64,000 nucleotides of DNA from Gammaproteobacteria bacterium UBA2679. GTDB lineage: Bacteria; Pseudomonadota; Gammaproteobacteria; Pseudomonadales; Oleiphilaceae. Every line of letters begins with the position of its first letter. Positions within the stretch are counted from its first letter, which is position 1. The position numbers were made by a program, and so were the translations under genes. Under the pieces are notes generated by a model, which saw only the letters and a list, made by a program, of their open reading frames with translations, searched no databases and was not told the DNA's origin. Below are positions 36,798-46,627 of this stretch, one piece after another. The stretch covers positions 124,001-188,000 of the forward strand of contig DEMD01000011.1 of NCBI GenBank assembly GCA_002354735.1, written 5' to 3'.

Positions 36798-37379
36798 TCA
36801 GTACCTGATCATGCCGGTGAAACCCATGAAAGCCAGTGACATTAGGCCTGCGGTGATCAATCCAATCGCGCTGCCCTGAAAAGGTGCGGGGACGTCTGCA
36901 AGCTCGAGCCGGCTGCGGATGGCCGCGAACAGCACCAGCACGAGCGAGAAACCAACCGCCGCGCCGAAACCATAGATCAGCGATTCGGCAAAGCTGTGCG
37001 CCGCATTCACATTGAGCAAGGCTACACCAAGAACGGCACAATTCGTCGTAATGAGCGGCAGATACAGGCCCAGTAACTGATACAGCAGCGGACTGGAACG
37101 CCGGAGCAGGGCTTCAGTGCCCTGGACGACCACTGCGATCGCGAAGATGAACGCTATGGTCCGCAGGAAGGGAATACCCAGCGGCTGCAGCAGCCAGTGC
37201 TCGATGAGATAGCTGCACACGGACGCGAGCGTCAGCACAAAAGTTGTGGCGATGGACAGGCCTACCGCGGTCTCGATCCGGTTGCTGACCCCCATGAAGG
37301 GGCACAGCCCGAGGAACTGCACCAGTACAAAGTTATTGACCAGTACAGTACCTAGCAGAATGAGCGCGAAGGCTTCCAT
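36798..37379 (-). CDS. rnfA: Electron transport complex subunit RnfA (RsxA)
   Basis: The 193-residue product is a six-helix inner-membrane protein of the RnfA/RnfE family. It starts [20 protein letters not shown] and [20 protein letters not shown], the RnfA signature, and continues [17 protein letters not shown]. With its homologue RnfE it normally forms the membrane core that holds an iron-sulfur centre; rnfE is not in this window. It begins 10 bp after metG, a junction common in gammaproteobacteria. Confidence 0.96.
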   Translation of the reverse strand: MEAFALILLGTVLVNNFVLVQFLGLCPFMGVSNRIETAVGLSIATTFVLTLASVCSYLIEHWLLQPLGIPFLRTIAFIFAIAVVVQGTEALLRRSSPLLYQLLGLYLPLITTNCAVLGVALLNVNAAHSFAESLIYGFGAAVGFSLVLVLFAAIRSRLELADVPAPFQGSAIGLITAGLMSLAFMGFTGMIRY

Positions 37380-37389
37380 CTATAGCGCT

Positions 37390-39507
37390 TCAGCGCACCT
37401 GCATACCGGGTGTCGCGCCGGAGTCCGGTGCCAGCAGGAAGATGCCTGAGCTGTCCCCGGCGGCCAGCAGCATGCCCTCTGAGACGCCAAACTTCATCTT
37501 GCGTGGTGCAAGATTCGCCACCAGTACAGCGAGCCGGCCTTTCAGGTCGTCCGGTTGATAGGCCGAGCGGATACCGGCAAATACGAAGCGGTTCGGGCCA
37601 TAGTCTCCGAGCGAAACCTCGATCTTCAGCAGCTTGTCAGCACCTTCGACCAGCTCTGCCTGCTCGATCCGCACTACACGCAAGTCGGTCTGCATGAACG
37701 TGTCGATGGAAATCGTGTCGCCACTGTCAGCAGGCGTTTTCGGCGTCGACTGCGCTTCAGCCTTCGCGCTACCGCCTTTCGCTTTTGCTGGCTTGCCGGC
37801 TGACGCTTTCGCGGCCGAAGCATCGCTGCCTGTATCGGCCGGCTTGATCAGACCCGCGATGGCCGAAGGCTCGATGCGCTGAATCAGCGGCTTGAATGCA
37901 GCGATTTCATGATCCAGCAGCGGCTGGGGCTTGCCCGTCCAGTTCAGCGTAGTGTTCAGGAAGGCTTCAGCGCGCTCTGCCATCAATGGCAACACTGGCT
38001 TCAGCCAAGCCATCAGCACTGCGAACATGTTGATGCCCTGGCTACACACCGCCAGCGTCTCCTGCTCGCGACCGGCTTCCTTGGCCATCTGCCAGGGCGC
38101 CTTGTCGGCGATATACTGGTTGGCCTTGTCGGCCAGCGCCATGATTTCGCGAACTGCGCGGCCGTACTGGCGGGCGTCGTAGTAGCCGGCAATGGTTTCC
38201 GACGCGCCAGCGAACTGCTCGAAAAGTTCAGCGTTCTCCAGCTCAGGCGACAGCCGACCGCCGAACTTCTTGACGAAGCCTGCGCAGCGGCTGGCGATAT
38301 TCACCAGTTTACCGACGAGGTCGCTGTTCACCCTGGCGGTGAAGTCCTCGAGGTTGAGGTCCATGTCATCCACTTCAGCGCCGAGCTTGGCCGCGAAATA
38401 ATAACGTAGGTATTCGGGGTCGAGATGCTCGAGATAGGTGCTCGCTTCGATGAACGTGCCGCGAGACTTTGACATCTTCATCCCATCTACTGTGACGAAA
38501 CCGTGCGCGAATACACCATCCGGCGTGCGGTAGCCCGCGCAGGACAGCATCGCCGGCCAGAACAGGGCGTGGAAGTTGATGATGTCCTTACCGATGAAGT
38601 GATAGACCTCGGTGTCGCTGCCAGGTCGCCAGTAATCATCGAAATCCAGGTCGCTGCGGCGGTCGCAGAGATGCTTGAAGCTGGCCATGTAGCCAATAGG
38701 CGCGTCCAGCCAGACATAGAAATACTTCTCCTCGGCTTCTTCAGGAATTCTGAAGCCAAAGTACGGTGCATCGCGGGAGATGTCCCAGGCCTGCAGCCCG
38801 GCATCGAGCCACTCGGCCAGCTTGTTCGCCACCTGGGGTTGCAGCGTGCCGCTACGCGTCCATTCCTTCAGAAAATCGCTGAACTTGGGGAGGTCGAAGA
38901 ACAGGTGCTTCGAACTTTTCTGCACAGGCGTCGTGCCAGACAGCACTGAAACCGGATCGATCAGATCAGTAGCGGCATAGGTCGCTGAACACTTTTCACA
39001 GTTGTCGCCGTACTGGTCGGGCGTCTTGCAACGCGGGCAGGTCCCCTTGATGAAACGATCGGAAAGAAACATGCCTTTTTCGGTGTCATAGGCCTGAACG
39101 ACATCACGTTCGACAATTGCGCCGGCCTTCTTGCAGGCGAGGTAGACCGATTCACTCAGTACCCGATTCTCTTCAGAATGCGTCGTGTGATAATTATCGA
39201 AGCCAATATTGAAGCCCTTGAACGAGGCCTCGTGATCGGCCTGCACCTGCTGGATCAGTGCTTCTGCAGTAAGGCCCTGCTGCTTCGCCTTGAGCATGAT
39301 CGCAGTGCCGTGGGCGTCATCGGCGCAGACATAGGTGCACTGATGGCCGCGTAGTCGCTGGAAACGTACCCAGATATCCGTCTGGATGTATTCCAGCAGA
39401 TGGCCGAGGTGAATGGGGCCGTTGGCGTAGGGCAGGGCGCTGGTCACGAGAATGCGGCGCTGGCCGGCTGTGCCCGTCGATACTGAAGAGACTGCAGGAT
39501 TTGGCAT
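37390..39507 (-). CDS. metG: Methionyl-tRNA synthetase
   Basis: MetG charges elongator and initiator tRNA-Met. The 705-residue dimeric form is complete: class I HIGH-type motif ([19 protein letters not shown] at 33-36), zinc-knuckle cysteines ([17 protein letters not shown]), the KMSKS motif ([10 protein letters not shown]) and an anticodon-binding helical domain. A Lys/Ala-rich linker at about 575-605 and a C-terminal tRNA-binding EMAP-like domain ([20 protein letters not shown]) follow. It is divergent from mrp across 175 bp and precedes rnfA by 10 bp. Confidence 0.97.
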   Translation of the reverse strand: MPNPAVSSVSTGTAGQRRILVTSALPYANGPIHLGHLLEYIQTDIWVRFQRLRGHQCTYVCADDAHGTAIMLKAKQQGLTAEALIQQVQADHEASFKGFNIGFDNYHTTHSEENRVLSESVYLACKKAGAIVERDVVQAYDTEKGMFLSDRFIKGTCPRCKTPDQYGDNCEKCSATYAATDLIDPVSVLSGTTPVQKSSKHLFFDLPKFSDFLKEWTRSGTLQPQVANKLAEWLDAGLQAWDISRDAPYFGFRIPEEAEEKYFYVWLDAPIGYMASFKHLCDRRSDLDFDDYWRPGSDTEVYHFIGKDIINFHALFWPAMLSCAGYRTPDGVFAHGFVTVDGMKMSKSRGTFIEASTYLEHLDPEYLRYYFAAKLGAEVDDMDLNLEDFTARVNSDLVGKLVNIASRCAGFVKKFGGRLSPELENAELFEQFAGASETIAGYYDARQYGRAVREIMALADKANQYIADKAPWQMAKEAGREQETLAVCSQGINMFAVLMAWLKPVLPLMAERAEAFLNTTLNWTGKPQPLLDHEIAAFKPLIQRIEPSAIAGLIKPADTGSDASAAKASAGKPAKAKGGSAKAEAQSTPKTPADSGDTISIDTFMQTDLRVVRIEQAELVEGADKLLKIEVSLGDYGPNRFVFAGIRSAYQPDDLKGRLAVLVANLAPRKMKFGVSEGMLLAAGDSSGIFLLAPDSGATPGMQVR

Positions 39508-39682
39508 CGGTTCCGTTCTGAACTGGGAGAATGAAGGAAAAGTCGGCGCTGTGCCGGGTGCACGTATGATAGCGCGTAATGGTATGCTGGAGCCAGCCGG
39601 GGGCGAGGCCCCTCAAGGTCGCGGGATGATGCGCACCAGACGTAAAGAAACAGGCCCGGACAACGAACAGGAGCGCTTGAAG

Positions 39683-40963
39683 ATGAGCAGCAATGAGAGC
39701 GGTGAGGCTGAGGCCGTGAGCCAGCAGCACACTACATGGCCGGTCGATGACAGACGCACGCGCCGCAATGAAGCCGTGCTGAGTGAATACGGTGAGGGGC
39801 TGGTCGAGGCCTTTTCCCATTATATCGACCCGTATATGGCGCTGCCGGTGACGGCGTTTGCCAAGTTGCAGGGTGAAGGCAAGGCCATCGGTATCGAACT
39901 GCCTTATGCCTGCAGCGGCCACCATGAAGCGATGCGCACCCTGCTGACGGTCAGCCTGCCAGACGGCGACGTGCCGATACTGAACTTTTCCCAGGCCATC
40001 GAGGCACTGCCGGTCGCTGATCGCTCACCGAAAGGCGGGCCGCAGACCGGCCACGCGCCGCTGATCCAGCCTCGCGATGCCAGCAAGCCATCCACAGCGG
40101 CTAGCTCTGGGCAGAGCGCGGCCTTACCCGGCGTCCGCAACATTATTGCCGTTGCCTCGGGCAAGGGTGGTGTCGGCAAGTCGACCAGCAGCGTGAATCT
40201 GGCGCTGGCACTGCAGGCCGAGGGCGCAAGGGTCGGTATCGTCGATGCCGACATCTATGGTCCGAGTATGGGCATGATGTGCGGTGTGGCGGAGGGTACT
40301 CGTCCTGAAATCATCGACTTCGATGGCACGCGCTTCTTCCAGCCCATCGACGTCTTCGCTGATGCCGGCGCAGCGCCGATTCAGCTCATGTCGATGGCCT
40401 TCCTGGTCAACGACAAGACGCCGATGGTCTGGCGCGGGCCGATGGTCAGCGGCGCACTCTTGCAATTGATCACACAGACACACTGGCAGGGGCTGGACTA
40501 CCTCATCGTCGACCTGCCGCCGGGTACCGGCGATATCCAGCTCACCTTGTCACAGAAGGTGCCCCTGTCGGCAGCCGTCATCGTCACCACGCCGCAGGAT
40601 ATTGCCTTGCTGGATGCGCGCAAGGCGGTGAGCATGTTCGAAAAGGTCGATGTGCCTGTATTGGGGGTTATCGAAAACATGAGCGTGCATATCTGCAGTA
40701 ACTGCGGTCACCGTGAACACCTGTTCGGCAGTGAGGGTGGCGCGCGCATGGCTGAAGAATATGGCCTGCCTCTGCTGGGGCAGATACCGCTGCACCTGAC
40801 GATTCGTGAGCAGACCGACCGGGGCCGGCCCACTGTTTATGCCGAGCCAGAATCCGAGGTTGGTCTGATCTATCGGGATATGGCGCGAAATGTGTCCGCC
40901 CGGCTTGCAATTCGATGCGCGCATGCCAAGAATGCCGCACCGGGACTCATTGCCCACGACTGA
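39683..40963 (+). CDS. mrp: Iron-sulfur cluster carrier protein Mrp (ApbC)
   Basis: Mrp/ApbC is a P-loop ATPase that carries iron-sulfur clusters to target apoproteins. ATG 39683, with AGGAG 9 nt upstream, gives 426 residues; the open frame upstream crosses the metG promoter region and is not conserved. The deviant Walker A is [31 protein letters not shown], the switch [15 protein letters not shown] and the CxxC pair in [14 protein letters not shown] are also present. The N-terminal about 90 residues only loosely resemble the usual MIP18/DUF59 domain. The divergent metG-mrp and downstream dcd order is typical. Confidence 0.94.
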   Translation: MSSNESGEAEAVSQQHTTWPVDDRRTRRNEAVLSEYGEGLVEAFSHYIDPYMALPVTAFAKLQGEGKAIGIELPYACSGHHEAMRTLLTVSLPDGDVPILNFSQAIEALPVADRSPKGGPQTGHAPLIQPRDASKPSTAASSGQSAALPGVRNIIAVASGKGGVGKSTSSVNLALALQAEGARVGIVDADIYGPSMGMMCGVAEGTRPEIIDFDGTRFFQPIDVFADAGAAPIQLMSMAFLVNDKTPMVWRGPMVSGALLQLITQTHWQGLDYLIVDLPPGTGDIQLTLSQKVPLSAAVIVTTPQDIALLDARKAVSMFEKVDVPVLGVIENMSVHICSNCGHREHLFGSEGGARMAEEYGLPLLGQIPLHLTIREQTDRGRPTVYAEPESEVGLIYRDMARNVSARLAIRCAHAKNAAPGLIAHD

Positions 40964-41021
40964 TGGCCCGGAACTGATTGCCTCGAACACAAAGGCTGAT
41001 AGCCAGGAAAGAGACCGAAGA

Positions 41022-41621
41022 ATGAGTATTAAATCAGACAAGTGGATCACGAAGATGGCTCAGAGCCATGGCATGATCGAACCATTCGAGGCGGCTCAGG
41101 TCCGCTATCGCCCCGGCCCTGATGGCGTTCAGCAGCAGGGAGATCCGTCTGCGCGGGTCATTTCCTACGGTGTGTCGAGCTATGGCTACGATGTGCGTTG
41201 CAGCACCGAGTTCAAGATCTTCACAAACGTGCATTCGGTGACTGTCGATCCCAAGGCCTTCGATTCAAAGAGCTTCGTCGACTTCTCCGGTGATGTCTGC
41301 ATCATCCCGCCCAACTCCTTCGCACTGGCGCGCACAGTCGAGTATTTCCGGATTCCTCGCGATGTGCTGACGATCTGCCTCGGCAAGTCGACCTACGCGC
41401 GCTGCGGCATCATTGTGAATGTGACGCCGCTTGAGCCTGAGTGGGAAGGGCACGTCACACTGGAATTCTCCAACACCACCACGCTGCCGGCCAAAATCTA
41501 CGCCAACGAAGGCGTGGCGCAGATGCTGTTTTTCCAGTCGGATGAAGCCTGCGCCGTAAGTTACGGTGATCGCGGCGGCAAATATCAGGGTCAGCGCGGC
41601 GTCACGCTGCCGAGAGCCTGA
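41022..41621 (+). CDS. dcd: dCTP deaminase
   Basis: Dcd converts dCTP to dUTP, the main source of dUMP for thymidylate in many bacteria. ATG 41022 gives 199 residues beginning [20 protein letters not shown]. Conserved stretches are [50 protein letters not shown] and [15 protein letters not shown], covering the trimer active site with the catalytic Glu in [11 protein letters not shown]. The stop codon overlaps the start of the next gene by one base (TGATG). Confidence 0.96.
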   Translation: MSIKSDKWITKMAQSHGMIEPFEAAQVRYRPGPDGVQQQGDPSARVISYGVSSYGYDVRCSTEFKIFTNVHSVTVDPKAFDSKSFVDFSGDVCIIPPNSFALARTVEYFRIPRDVLTICLGKSTYARCGIIVNVTPLEPEWEGHVTLEFSNTTTLPAKIYANEGVAQMLFFQSDEACAVSYGDRGGKYQGQRGVTLPRA

Positions 41622-42430
41622 TGCAGTCCGACCGTCACCTCCAGAAGATCAAGGGCCTGCGTGGGCTGCGTGCGACAGCCTTCACTGCCGCACTGGCGCA
41701 GCGCGCACTACCTCATAGCCAGCTCTTCGCCGAATTGCTGGGCGACCAGCGTAGTATTCGCGCCGTTTCCGCCTTCACCGAAAGCCTCTGGCCTGCACTG
41801 CAGCAGGCCTTTGAGAAGCACCTGAGCACTGAGAAAACGCCGTCTGACGGCTCCGCTGGCAAGTCGGGTAGCAAGCCCGGCGGTAAAGCTGGTGGCAAGC
41901 GGCCTTCATCGGAAACCGGTCCCGACGAAATCCGGCTCTATCTCGAGCGCCTGGATCAGCAACTCGAAACCTGGTCGGCACATGACAGCTATGGCGCGAT
42001 GCTGGCGAGTAAGCAGCTCGAACTGACCATGGAAGCCTGGATAAGCCTGGCAGAAGCAATGCGCCTGCATGACCTGACTGATGATCTGCCAAAGTTCATC
42101 GGGCCAGTGCAATGCGCGCAGGATACGATCAACAGCGTAGTCAACTATCTGCAGCTCCAGCTCGAAGGCGACGACGATGCGCGTATCGAGCTCGAAACGG
42201 AAGACCTGAAATTCGAAGGCACACCAGCCGAGCTGATGGCCGACGACGAGGCGCTGGTAGCATATCTCGATCAGCATGAGGTGCTGCAGGCTGAGCTTAG
42301 CTTCCAGACCGAAGTTCGCTTGCTGCTCGATGTGCCGACTGAAAAGCTGATCGGCAACCTCAAGCGCATACAGACACTCGCTCACAACGATGGCGTCAGC
42401 AGCCTGGGCGTCAGTCTCGAAAGCGAATAG
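41621..42430 (+). CDS. YjaG/DUF416-like protein of unknown function
   Basis: The 269-residue product resembles E. coli YjaG (DUF416) at both ends. The N-terminal part reads LRATAFTAALAQRALPHSQL and LFAELLGDQRSIRAVSAFTE, then HDSYGAMLASKQLELTMEAW. The C-terminal part (FQTEVRLLLDVPTEKLIGNL, NDGVSSLGVSLE) follows the family end. It is about 70 residues longer than YjaG, through a Lys/Gly/Ser-rich insertion at about 70-97 and an acidic one at about 185-225. No function is known for the family. Its start overlaps the dcd stop, so it is probably co-translated with dcd. Confidence 0.7.
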   Translation: MQSDRHLQKIKGLRGLRATAFTAALAQRALPHSQLFAELLGDQRSIRAVSAFTESLWPALQQAFEKHLSTEKTPSDGSAGKSGSKPGGKAGGKRPSSETGPDEIRLYLERLDQQLETWSAHDSYGAMLASKQLELTMEAWISLAEAMRLHDLTDDLPKFIGPVQCAQDTINSVVNYLQLQLEGDDDARIELETEDLKFEGTPAELMADDEALVAYLDQHEVLQAELSFQTEVRLLLDVPTEKLIGNLKRIQTLAHNDGVSSLGVSLESE

Positions 42431-42480
42431 GTTTGGCTGAGGCCAGCCGATCTGAAACGGGGCGATAGGAGGCATGCATC

Positions 42481-43773
42481 ATGGCACGGGTATTCTCAAG
42501 CTTTTCCAGGCGTCTTGGTAGCGGCAGCGGTATCAACCGGCTGATGACGGATCTCGGCAGCGCCATGGCGTCTGGCGACTTGATCATGATGGGCGGCGGC
42601 AATCCGGGCATGATCCCGGAGATCACTGCGGCTGTGCAGAAACGCTTGCTGGAAATTGCTTCGTCTGATGATGCCAGCGTGCGTTTCGCCGGCATCTACG
42701 ATGGCCCTCATGGGAGCGTGAGCTTCCGGCGTGAATTGGCCGCCATGCTTCGGCGCCGTTATGACTGGCCGCTGACGGAGCAGAATATCGCGCTGACCAA
42801 TGGCAGCCAGTCAGCTTTTTTCGCCCTGTTCAACATGCTCGCCGGCGGTTTCGATGGCCTGAATCCTGAGATTGCAGATGAAACGCCGGCGCGCAAGATA
42901 CTGCTGCCGATGACACCTGAATACATCGGCTATGCCGATGTTGGTGTGGGTGATGACATGTTTGTGAGCGTGCGGCCCATTATCGATCAGTACGCGCCGC
43001 ATCGCTTCAAATACCGAATCGATTTCGATAGCCTGCCCATCAACGAGTCCTGGTGCGATCCGACCATCGGAGCTATCTGCCTGTCGCGGCCAACGAATCC
43101 ATCCGGCAACGTGGTCACCGATGCGGAACTACTGCACCTCGATGCACTGGCGCGAACGCACGACATTCCGCTGATTATCGACGGCGCCTATGGTCTGCCA
43201 TTTCCAGGTCAGCTCTATACGCCTGTCGAGCCGCACTGGAATGAGAACACCATCCTTTGTCTGAGTCTGTCGAAGCTGGGTTTGCCCGCATTGCGAACGG
43301 GTATCGTGATTGCGGATGAGGCTGTAATCGATGCATTGGCCAGCGTAACGGCTGTAACGGGGCTCGCGCCTGGCAGTGCCGGCGCCGCCATTGCAGAGCC
43401 CTGGCTGGCGGACGACAGTCTGCTGGACTTCGGCGCCGATATCATCGAGCCCTTCTATCGAGGCAAGCGCGACAGGGCGCTGGCCGCCTTCGAGCAGCAC
43501 TTCGACGGGATCAATTATGTCATCCATGATCCGGAAGGCGCGATGTTCCTTTGGTTGTGGCTGCCGGAACTTCCGGTAACTGCACATGAATTCTACGAGC
43601 GACTCAAGACCAGGGGTGTGCTGGTCGTGCCAGGGCATTACTTTTTCCCCGGTCTGGCCGAGCCCTGGACCCATGCCGAGCAGTGCCTGCGTCTGACCTA
43701 TTCACAGGATGATGAGGCCATCGCCCGCGGCATCGGGATCATTGCTGATGAGGTCAGGGCGTTGTCTGCTTGA
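42481..43773 (+). CDS. avtA: Valine-pyruvate aminotransferase
   Basis: AvtA transfers the amino group between alanine and 2-ketoisovalerate in branched-chain and alanine synthesis. The 430-residue product is a fold-type I PLP enzyme. It has LMMGGGNPGMIPEI-like N-terminal sequence (reading LIMMGGGNPGMIPEI), ALTNGSQSAFFALFNMLAGG, SRPTNPSGNVVTD, IDGAYGLPFPG and the PLP-lysine region LCLSLSKLGLPALRTGI. The start follows AGGAGG by about 8 nt. It lies 50 bp after the DUF416-like gene and is the last gene of the mrp-dcd rightward stretch. Confidence 0.92.
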   Translation: MARVFSSFSRRLGSGSGINRLMTDLGSAMASGDLIMMGGGNPGMIPEITAAVQKRLLEIASSDDASVRFAGIYDGPHGSVSFRRELAAMLRRRYDWPLTEQNIALTNGSQSAFFALFNMLAGGFDGLNPEIADETPARKILLPMTPEYIGYADVGVGDDMFVSVRPIIDQYAPHRFKYRIDFDSLPINESWCDPTIGAICLSRPTNPSGNVVTDAELLHLDALARTHDIPLIIDGAYGLPFPGQLYTPVEPHWNENTILCLSLSKLGLPALRTGIVIADEAVIDALASVTAVTGLAPGSAGAAIAEPWLADDSLLDFGADIIEPFYRGKRDRALAAFEQHFDGINYVIHDPEGAMFLWLWLPELPVTAHEFYERLKTRGVLVVPGHYFFPGLAEPWTHAEQCLRLTYSQDDEAIARGIGIIADEVRALSA

Positions 43774-43837
43774 AACGGTGACAGCTCAGCAGGCGCTATG
43801 AAGCAGCTGTTAATTTTCGAGACTTCGTCTGCTCAAG

Positions 43838-44479
43838 TCACTTTGTAGTCGCAGCGAGACGTACACCCAGAGTCACGAATAAGGCGCCGAGTCCCCGGTC
43901 CATCCAGAGGCTGACTTTGCGATTACTCTTCAAAAATGAGCCCAGCCGAGCTCCCGCCAATACTAAAGGCAACTCCACAAACGCGGCCACGACAATTATC
44001 AGGCTACCGTGGAGAAAGAGCTGAGCGCCAGTGGAGCCCGCCCCCTCTACAACGAACTGCGGCAGAAAAGCCAGGAAGAAAATGGCTACTTTTGGATTAA
44101 GCGCAGAAACCAGCACCCCTTGCCAATAAGCAGAAGACTTTCTTTTGCTATTCGTGGCCTCATTGGACGCAAGTGGGGTGCTATGCGAACACAACATTTT
44201 TATCCCCAGCCAGATCAAATAAGCAGCGCCCAACCATTTAACAATCGAAAAGGCCATAGCAGAGCTGGCAAGGATTGCGGAAAGTCCGGCTGCAGCCATG
44301 ACAACATGCAGTCCAGCGCCTGTCCAAATGCCGAGCATCGCAGTTAGTCCCTGTTGTCGTCCATTCCGCAGCGTCTGTCCAAGAATGAAGGCGATGTCGG
44401 GCCCTGGGGAAAGGTTCAGAAGCACGGCTGCTGACAGGAAAGTCACCCAATGTAGAATCGTATACTCGAACACTCTCAT
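43838..44479 (-). CDS. LysE/RhtB-family amino-acid exporter
   Basis: The 213-residue product has six predicted membrane helices and the LysE-family N terminus (VLLNLSPGPDIAFILGQTLR), with GVLVSALNPKVAIFFLAFLP in the middle and GARLGSFLKSNRKVSLWMDR near the end. Members export amino acids such as lysine, homoserine or threonine; the substrate is not predictable. Base composition is lower in G+C than the flanks (28 of 60 in 44041-44100), shared with the adjacent GNAT gene, which suggests the pair was acquired together. Confidence 0.9.
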   Translation of the reverse strand: MRVFEYTILHWVTFLSAAVLLNLSPGPDIAFILGQTLRNGRQQGLTAMLGIWTGAGLHVVMAAAGLSAILASSAMAFSIVKWLGAAYLIWLGIKMLCSHSTPLASNEATNSKRKSSAYWQGVLVSALNPKVAIFFLAFLPQFVVEGAGSTGAQLFLHGSLIIVVAAFVELPLVLAGARLGSFLKSNRKVSLWMDRGLGALFVTLGVRLAATTK

Positions 44480-44553
44480 ACTCCCAGTAAAAGGGTGATA
44501 CTTTCAGCAGACCATTGCGCAAAGAACATTTAGGTGTCGGCTGCGACCGCCTG

Positions 44554-45012
44554 CTATGAGCCGTCCCTCCAATGCATGTAAGTATTCCACGGCCTGTCCA
44601 CATATTCCCCAAAAGGGGCGCAGAGCTCGAATCCGTGCCTCGTATAGAGGTTCATGGCGCTTTTGAAGTTCTCACTGGTTTCAAGCTTCAGAACACTGAT
44701 ATTTCTTGAAACGGCTTCCTGCTTCAGTCGTTCCAGTAAACATCTGGCGAAGCCCTGGCCGCGGTGCTCTTCCTTGACATACATCCTTGTCACCTCAGCG
44801 TAGTCAGGATGAAATTTCAAGCCCCCGATAGCCGACAGAACGCCATGACAAAATACACCGAATAGAATGGATTCTATCGCTTCCATTTCTTCCGGTTGCA
44901 GCAGGTTGCATACCTCTGGCGGACAGTGCGAAAGATTATGTTCATCCAGAAGTTTGAACAGCTGCCTGGCTTCCGAACTTGCCGGCGATATTTCAGTGAG
45001 GCTTACATTCAT
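44554..45012 (-). CDS. GNAT-family N-acetyltransferase
   Basis: The 152-residue product has the GNAT core: EVTRMYVKEEHRGQGFARCL, with the acetyl-CoA-binding RGQGFA (R/Q-x-x-G-x-G/A), and ISVLKLETSENFKSAMNLYT leading into RHGFELCAPFGEY. The acetyl acceptor is unknown. It lies 74 bp upstream of the LysE-family gene on the same strand, and 44641-44700 has only 26 G+C of 60, again below the window norm. An exporter and an acetyltransferase side by side could act on the same small amine, but this is a guess. Confidence 0.9.
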   Translation of the reverse strand: MNVSLTEISPASSEARQLFKLLDEHNLSHCPPEVCNLLQPEEMEAIESILFGVFCHGVLSAIGGLKFHPDYAEVTRMYVKEEHRGQGFARCLLERLKQEAVSRNISVLKLETSENFKSAMNLYTRHGFELCAPFGEYVDRPWNTYMHWRDGS

Positions 45013-45120
45013 CGCATATGAGAATATTGTCGTTGATCGCTGGCATAAACCAGCGGCGTAACGCTGGGCTCATACCGGCTGAGCCTTCAATGTGCGGAAG
45101 TACTTGATCTACCTGCAGCG

Positions 45121-45927
45121 CTACAGGTCCAGCTTGATCGTCTTGCCGTCGACTACAGCTTCGCTGAGCAGGATTTCGTATTCTTCGCCATCAGGTTCTT
45201 TCTGTTCCATCTTCACGAGCACATAATTCAGGTTCTTGGCGAACCAGAGTTTGGTTACTCGATCATCATCGTCATCCTCGCGAATGCGTTCGACGATTAC
45301 ACTTGGTATGTTAAAACCGTTAGCTGTAATTGTTTCCTCACCGATCACCGCGAATGCCATTTTCCGCGAGCCGGAGCGGTGGGCAACGTCGTAGGACATG
45401 TCAGTGAGACCCCTGGCAAGATCCATTCTCAGCTGTAGCTGATACCCGAGCTTGTCGAGGAGGCCTTCTGTCAGCGGCGCTTCCAGCTTGTCGCCGTCGC
45501 GATTCACAAGAACCTTGCCGGATTCATAATCGAATTTGTAACTTCGCTCCCTGCCAGCAACCCAGCCGCTACGTTCATATTCGTACAGCTGTGGCTTCAC
45601 CTGATTATCCACCCAACGAAGCTTCGTGTTTTCCTTGATATCGACTACCCAGCTTTCCACATGGAAGGTGTAGTCCCACAGGCCATTTTCGAGTCGTTCG
45701 AGTGAGCGCACGGCACTGCCTTTGATGGGCACACCTTTCTTGTACGAAGCCGTATATTTGGCGGTAATCGGCACGAGCTCGACGGACTTGCTGGCATTGG
45801 CATCCGCAGCCTGGATGGGCGCGGATACGAACTGCAGGACGGCAGCACCGAGCAGCAGCGAGCCGAGGATGGCAGACATTCGGCGGCGTGTAACAGTTTC
45901 GAAACAACGATCAGTCCTGGATCTCAT
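45121..45927 (-). CDS. DUF3108 periplasmic protein
   Basis: ATG 45927 follows GGTGGAGAGTC and gives 268 residues; the frame is open further upstream but inside purN. An N-terminal signal segment (MSAILGSLLLGAAVLQFVSAPIQAA region) precedes a DUF3108-type domain: YTASYKKGVPIKGSAVRSLE, WVDNQVKPQLYEYERSG, LDKLGYQLQLRMDLARG and VTKLWFAKNLNYVLVKME. DUF3108 proteins are thought to be periplasmic beta-rich proteins of unknown role, commonly placed after purN in related bacteria. It overlaps purN by 17 bp and is the last gene of the purM-purN unit. Confidence 0.88.
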   Translation of the reverse strand: MRSRTDRCFETVTRRRMSAILGSLLLGAAVLQFVSAPIQAADANASKSVELVPITAKYTASYKKGVPIKGSAVRSLERLENGLWDYTFHVESWVVDIKENTKLRWVDNQVKPQLYEYERSGWVAGRERSYKFDYESGKVLVNRDGDKLEAPLTEGLLDKLGYQLQLRMDLARGLTDMSYDVAHRSGSRKMAFAVIGEETITANGFNIPSVIVERIREDDDDDRVTKLWFAKNLNYVLVKMEQKEPDGEEYEILLSEAVVDGKTIKLDL

Positions 45928-46627
45928 GACTCTCCACCTCGTTCTTGAATACATTGTCGATGCGCAGCCCGCTCGGAGGCAGACACTGCCCGTCAAGCGA
46001 GATGCGATCCGGCATCTCATTTACCCGATCATAACCGACGCGACCCTCGCTGAGCCACATCAGAACCTGAGGTAGCAACTGATGCTCCTGGACGTGGACA
46101 CGTTTGGCAAGGGCCTCGGCCGTGTCACCGTGAAACACGGGTACACTGGCCTGTGCAATACAGGGGCCGCCGTCAAGTTCGCCAGTCACGAAGTGAACGC
46201 TGCAGCCGTGTATGGCAGCACCACCGCCACGCAGATCATCGAGCACGCGCCGATGAGTATGCAGCCCGGTATAGGCCGGCAGCAGGGAAGGGTGGATGTT
46301 GATGGTTCGTCCGGCGAATCGGTCGACGAAGCCTGTCGAAAAGATCCGCATGAAACCGGCAGCCACGATGATGTCCGGTGCATAGGCGTCTATGCGCTCT
46401 GCGAGCGCTTCATCGAAAGCTTCCCTGCTCGCGAAGCTACCGTGGTCCAGCACTTCACCCCGGACGCCGGCGGCCGCAGCACGCTGGAGCCCGTAAGCAT
46501 CTGCACGATTACTGATTACCGCGGCCACGACAGCCTTCAGCTGGCCGGCGCTGATGGCATCCAGTATTGCCTGCAGGTTGCTGCCATTGCCGGAGATCAG
46601 AACGACGAGTCGGAAGGCCTGGCTCAT
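45911..46627 (-). CDS. purN: Phosphoribosylglycinamide formyltransferase
   Basis: PurN transfers formyl from 10-formyl-THF to GAR, the third step of purine synthesis. The 238-residue product has [19 protein letters not shown] (phosphate-binding), [16 protein letters not shown] and [20 protein letters not shown], with the catalytic Asn-His-Asp set. It overlaps purM by 4 bp. It is slightly longer than E. coli PurN (212) at the C-terminal end, which overlaps the DUF3108 gene start. Confidence 0.95.
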   Translation of the reverse strand: MSQAFRLVVLISGNGSNLQAILDAISAGQLKAVVAAVISNRADAYGLQRAAAAGVRGEVLDHGSFASREAFDEALAERIDAYAPDIIVAAGFMRIFSTGFVDRFAGRTINIHPSLLPAYTGLHTHRRVLDDLRGGGAAIHGCSVHFVTGELDGGPCIAQASVPVFHGDTAEALAKRVHVQEHQLLPQVLMWLSEGRVGYDRVNEMPDRISLDGQCLPPSGLRIDNVFKNEVESHEIQD

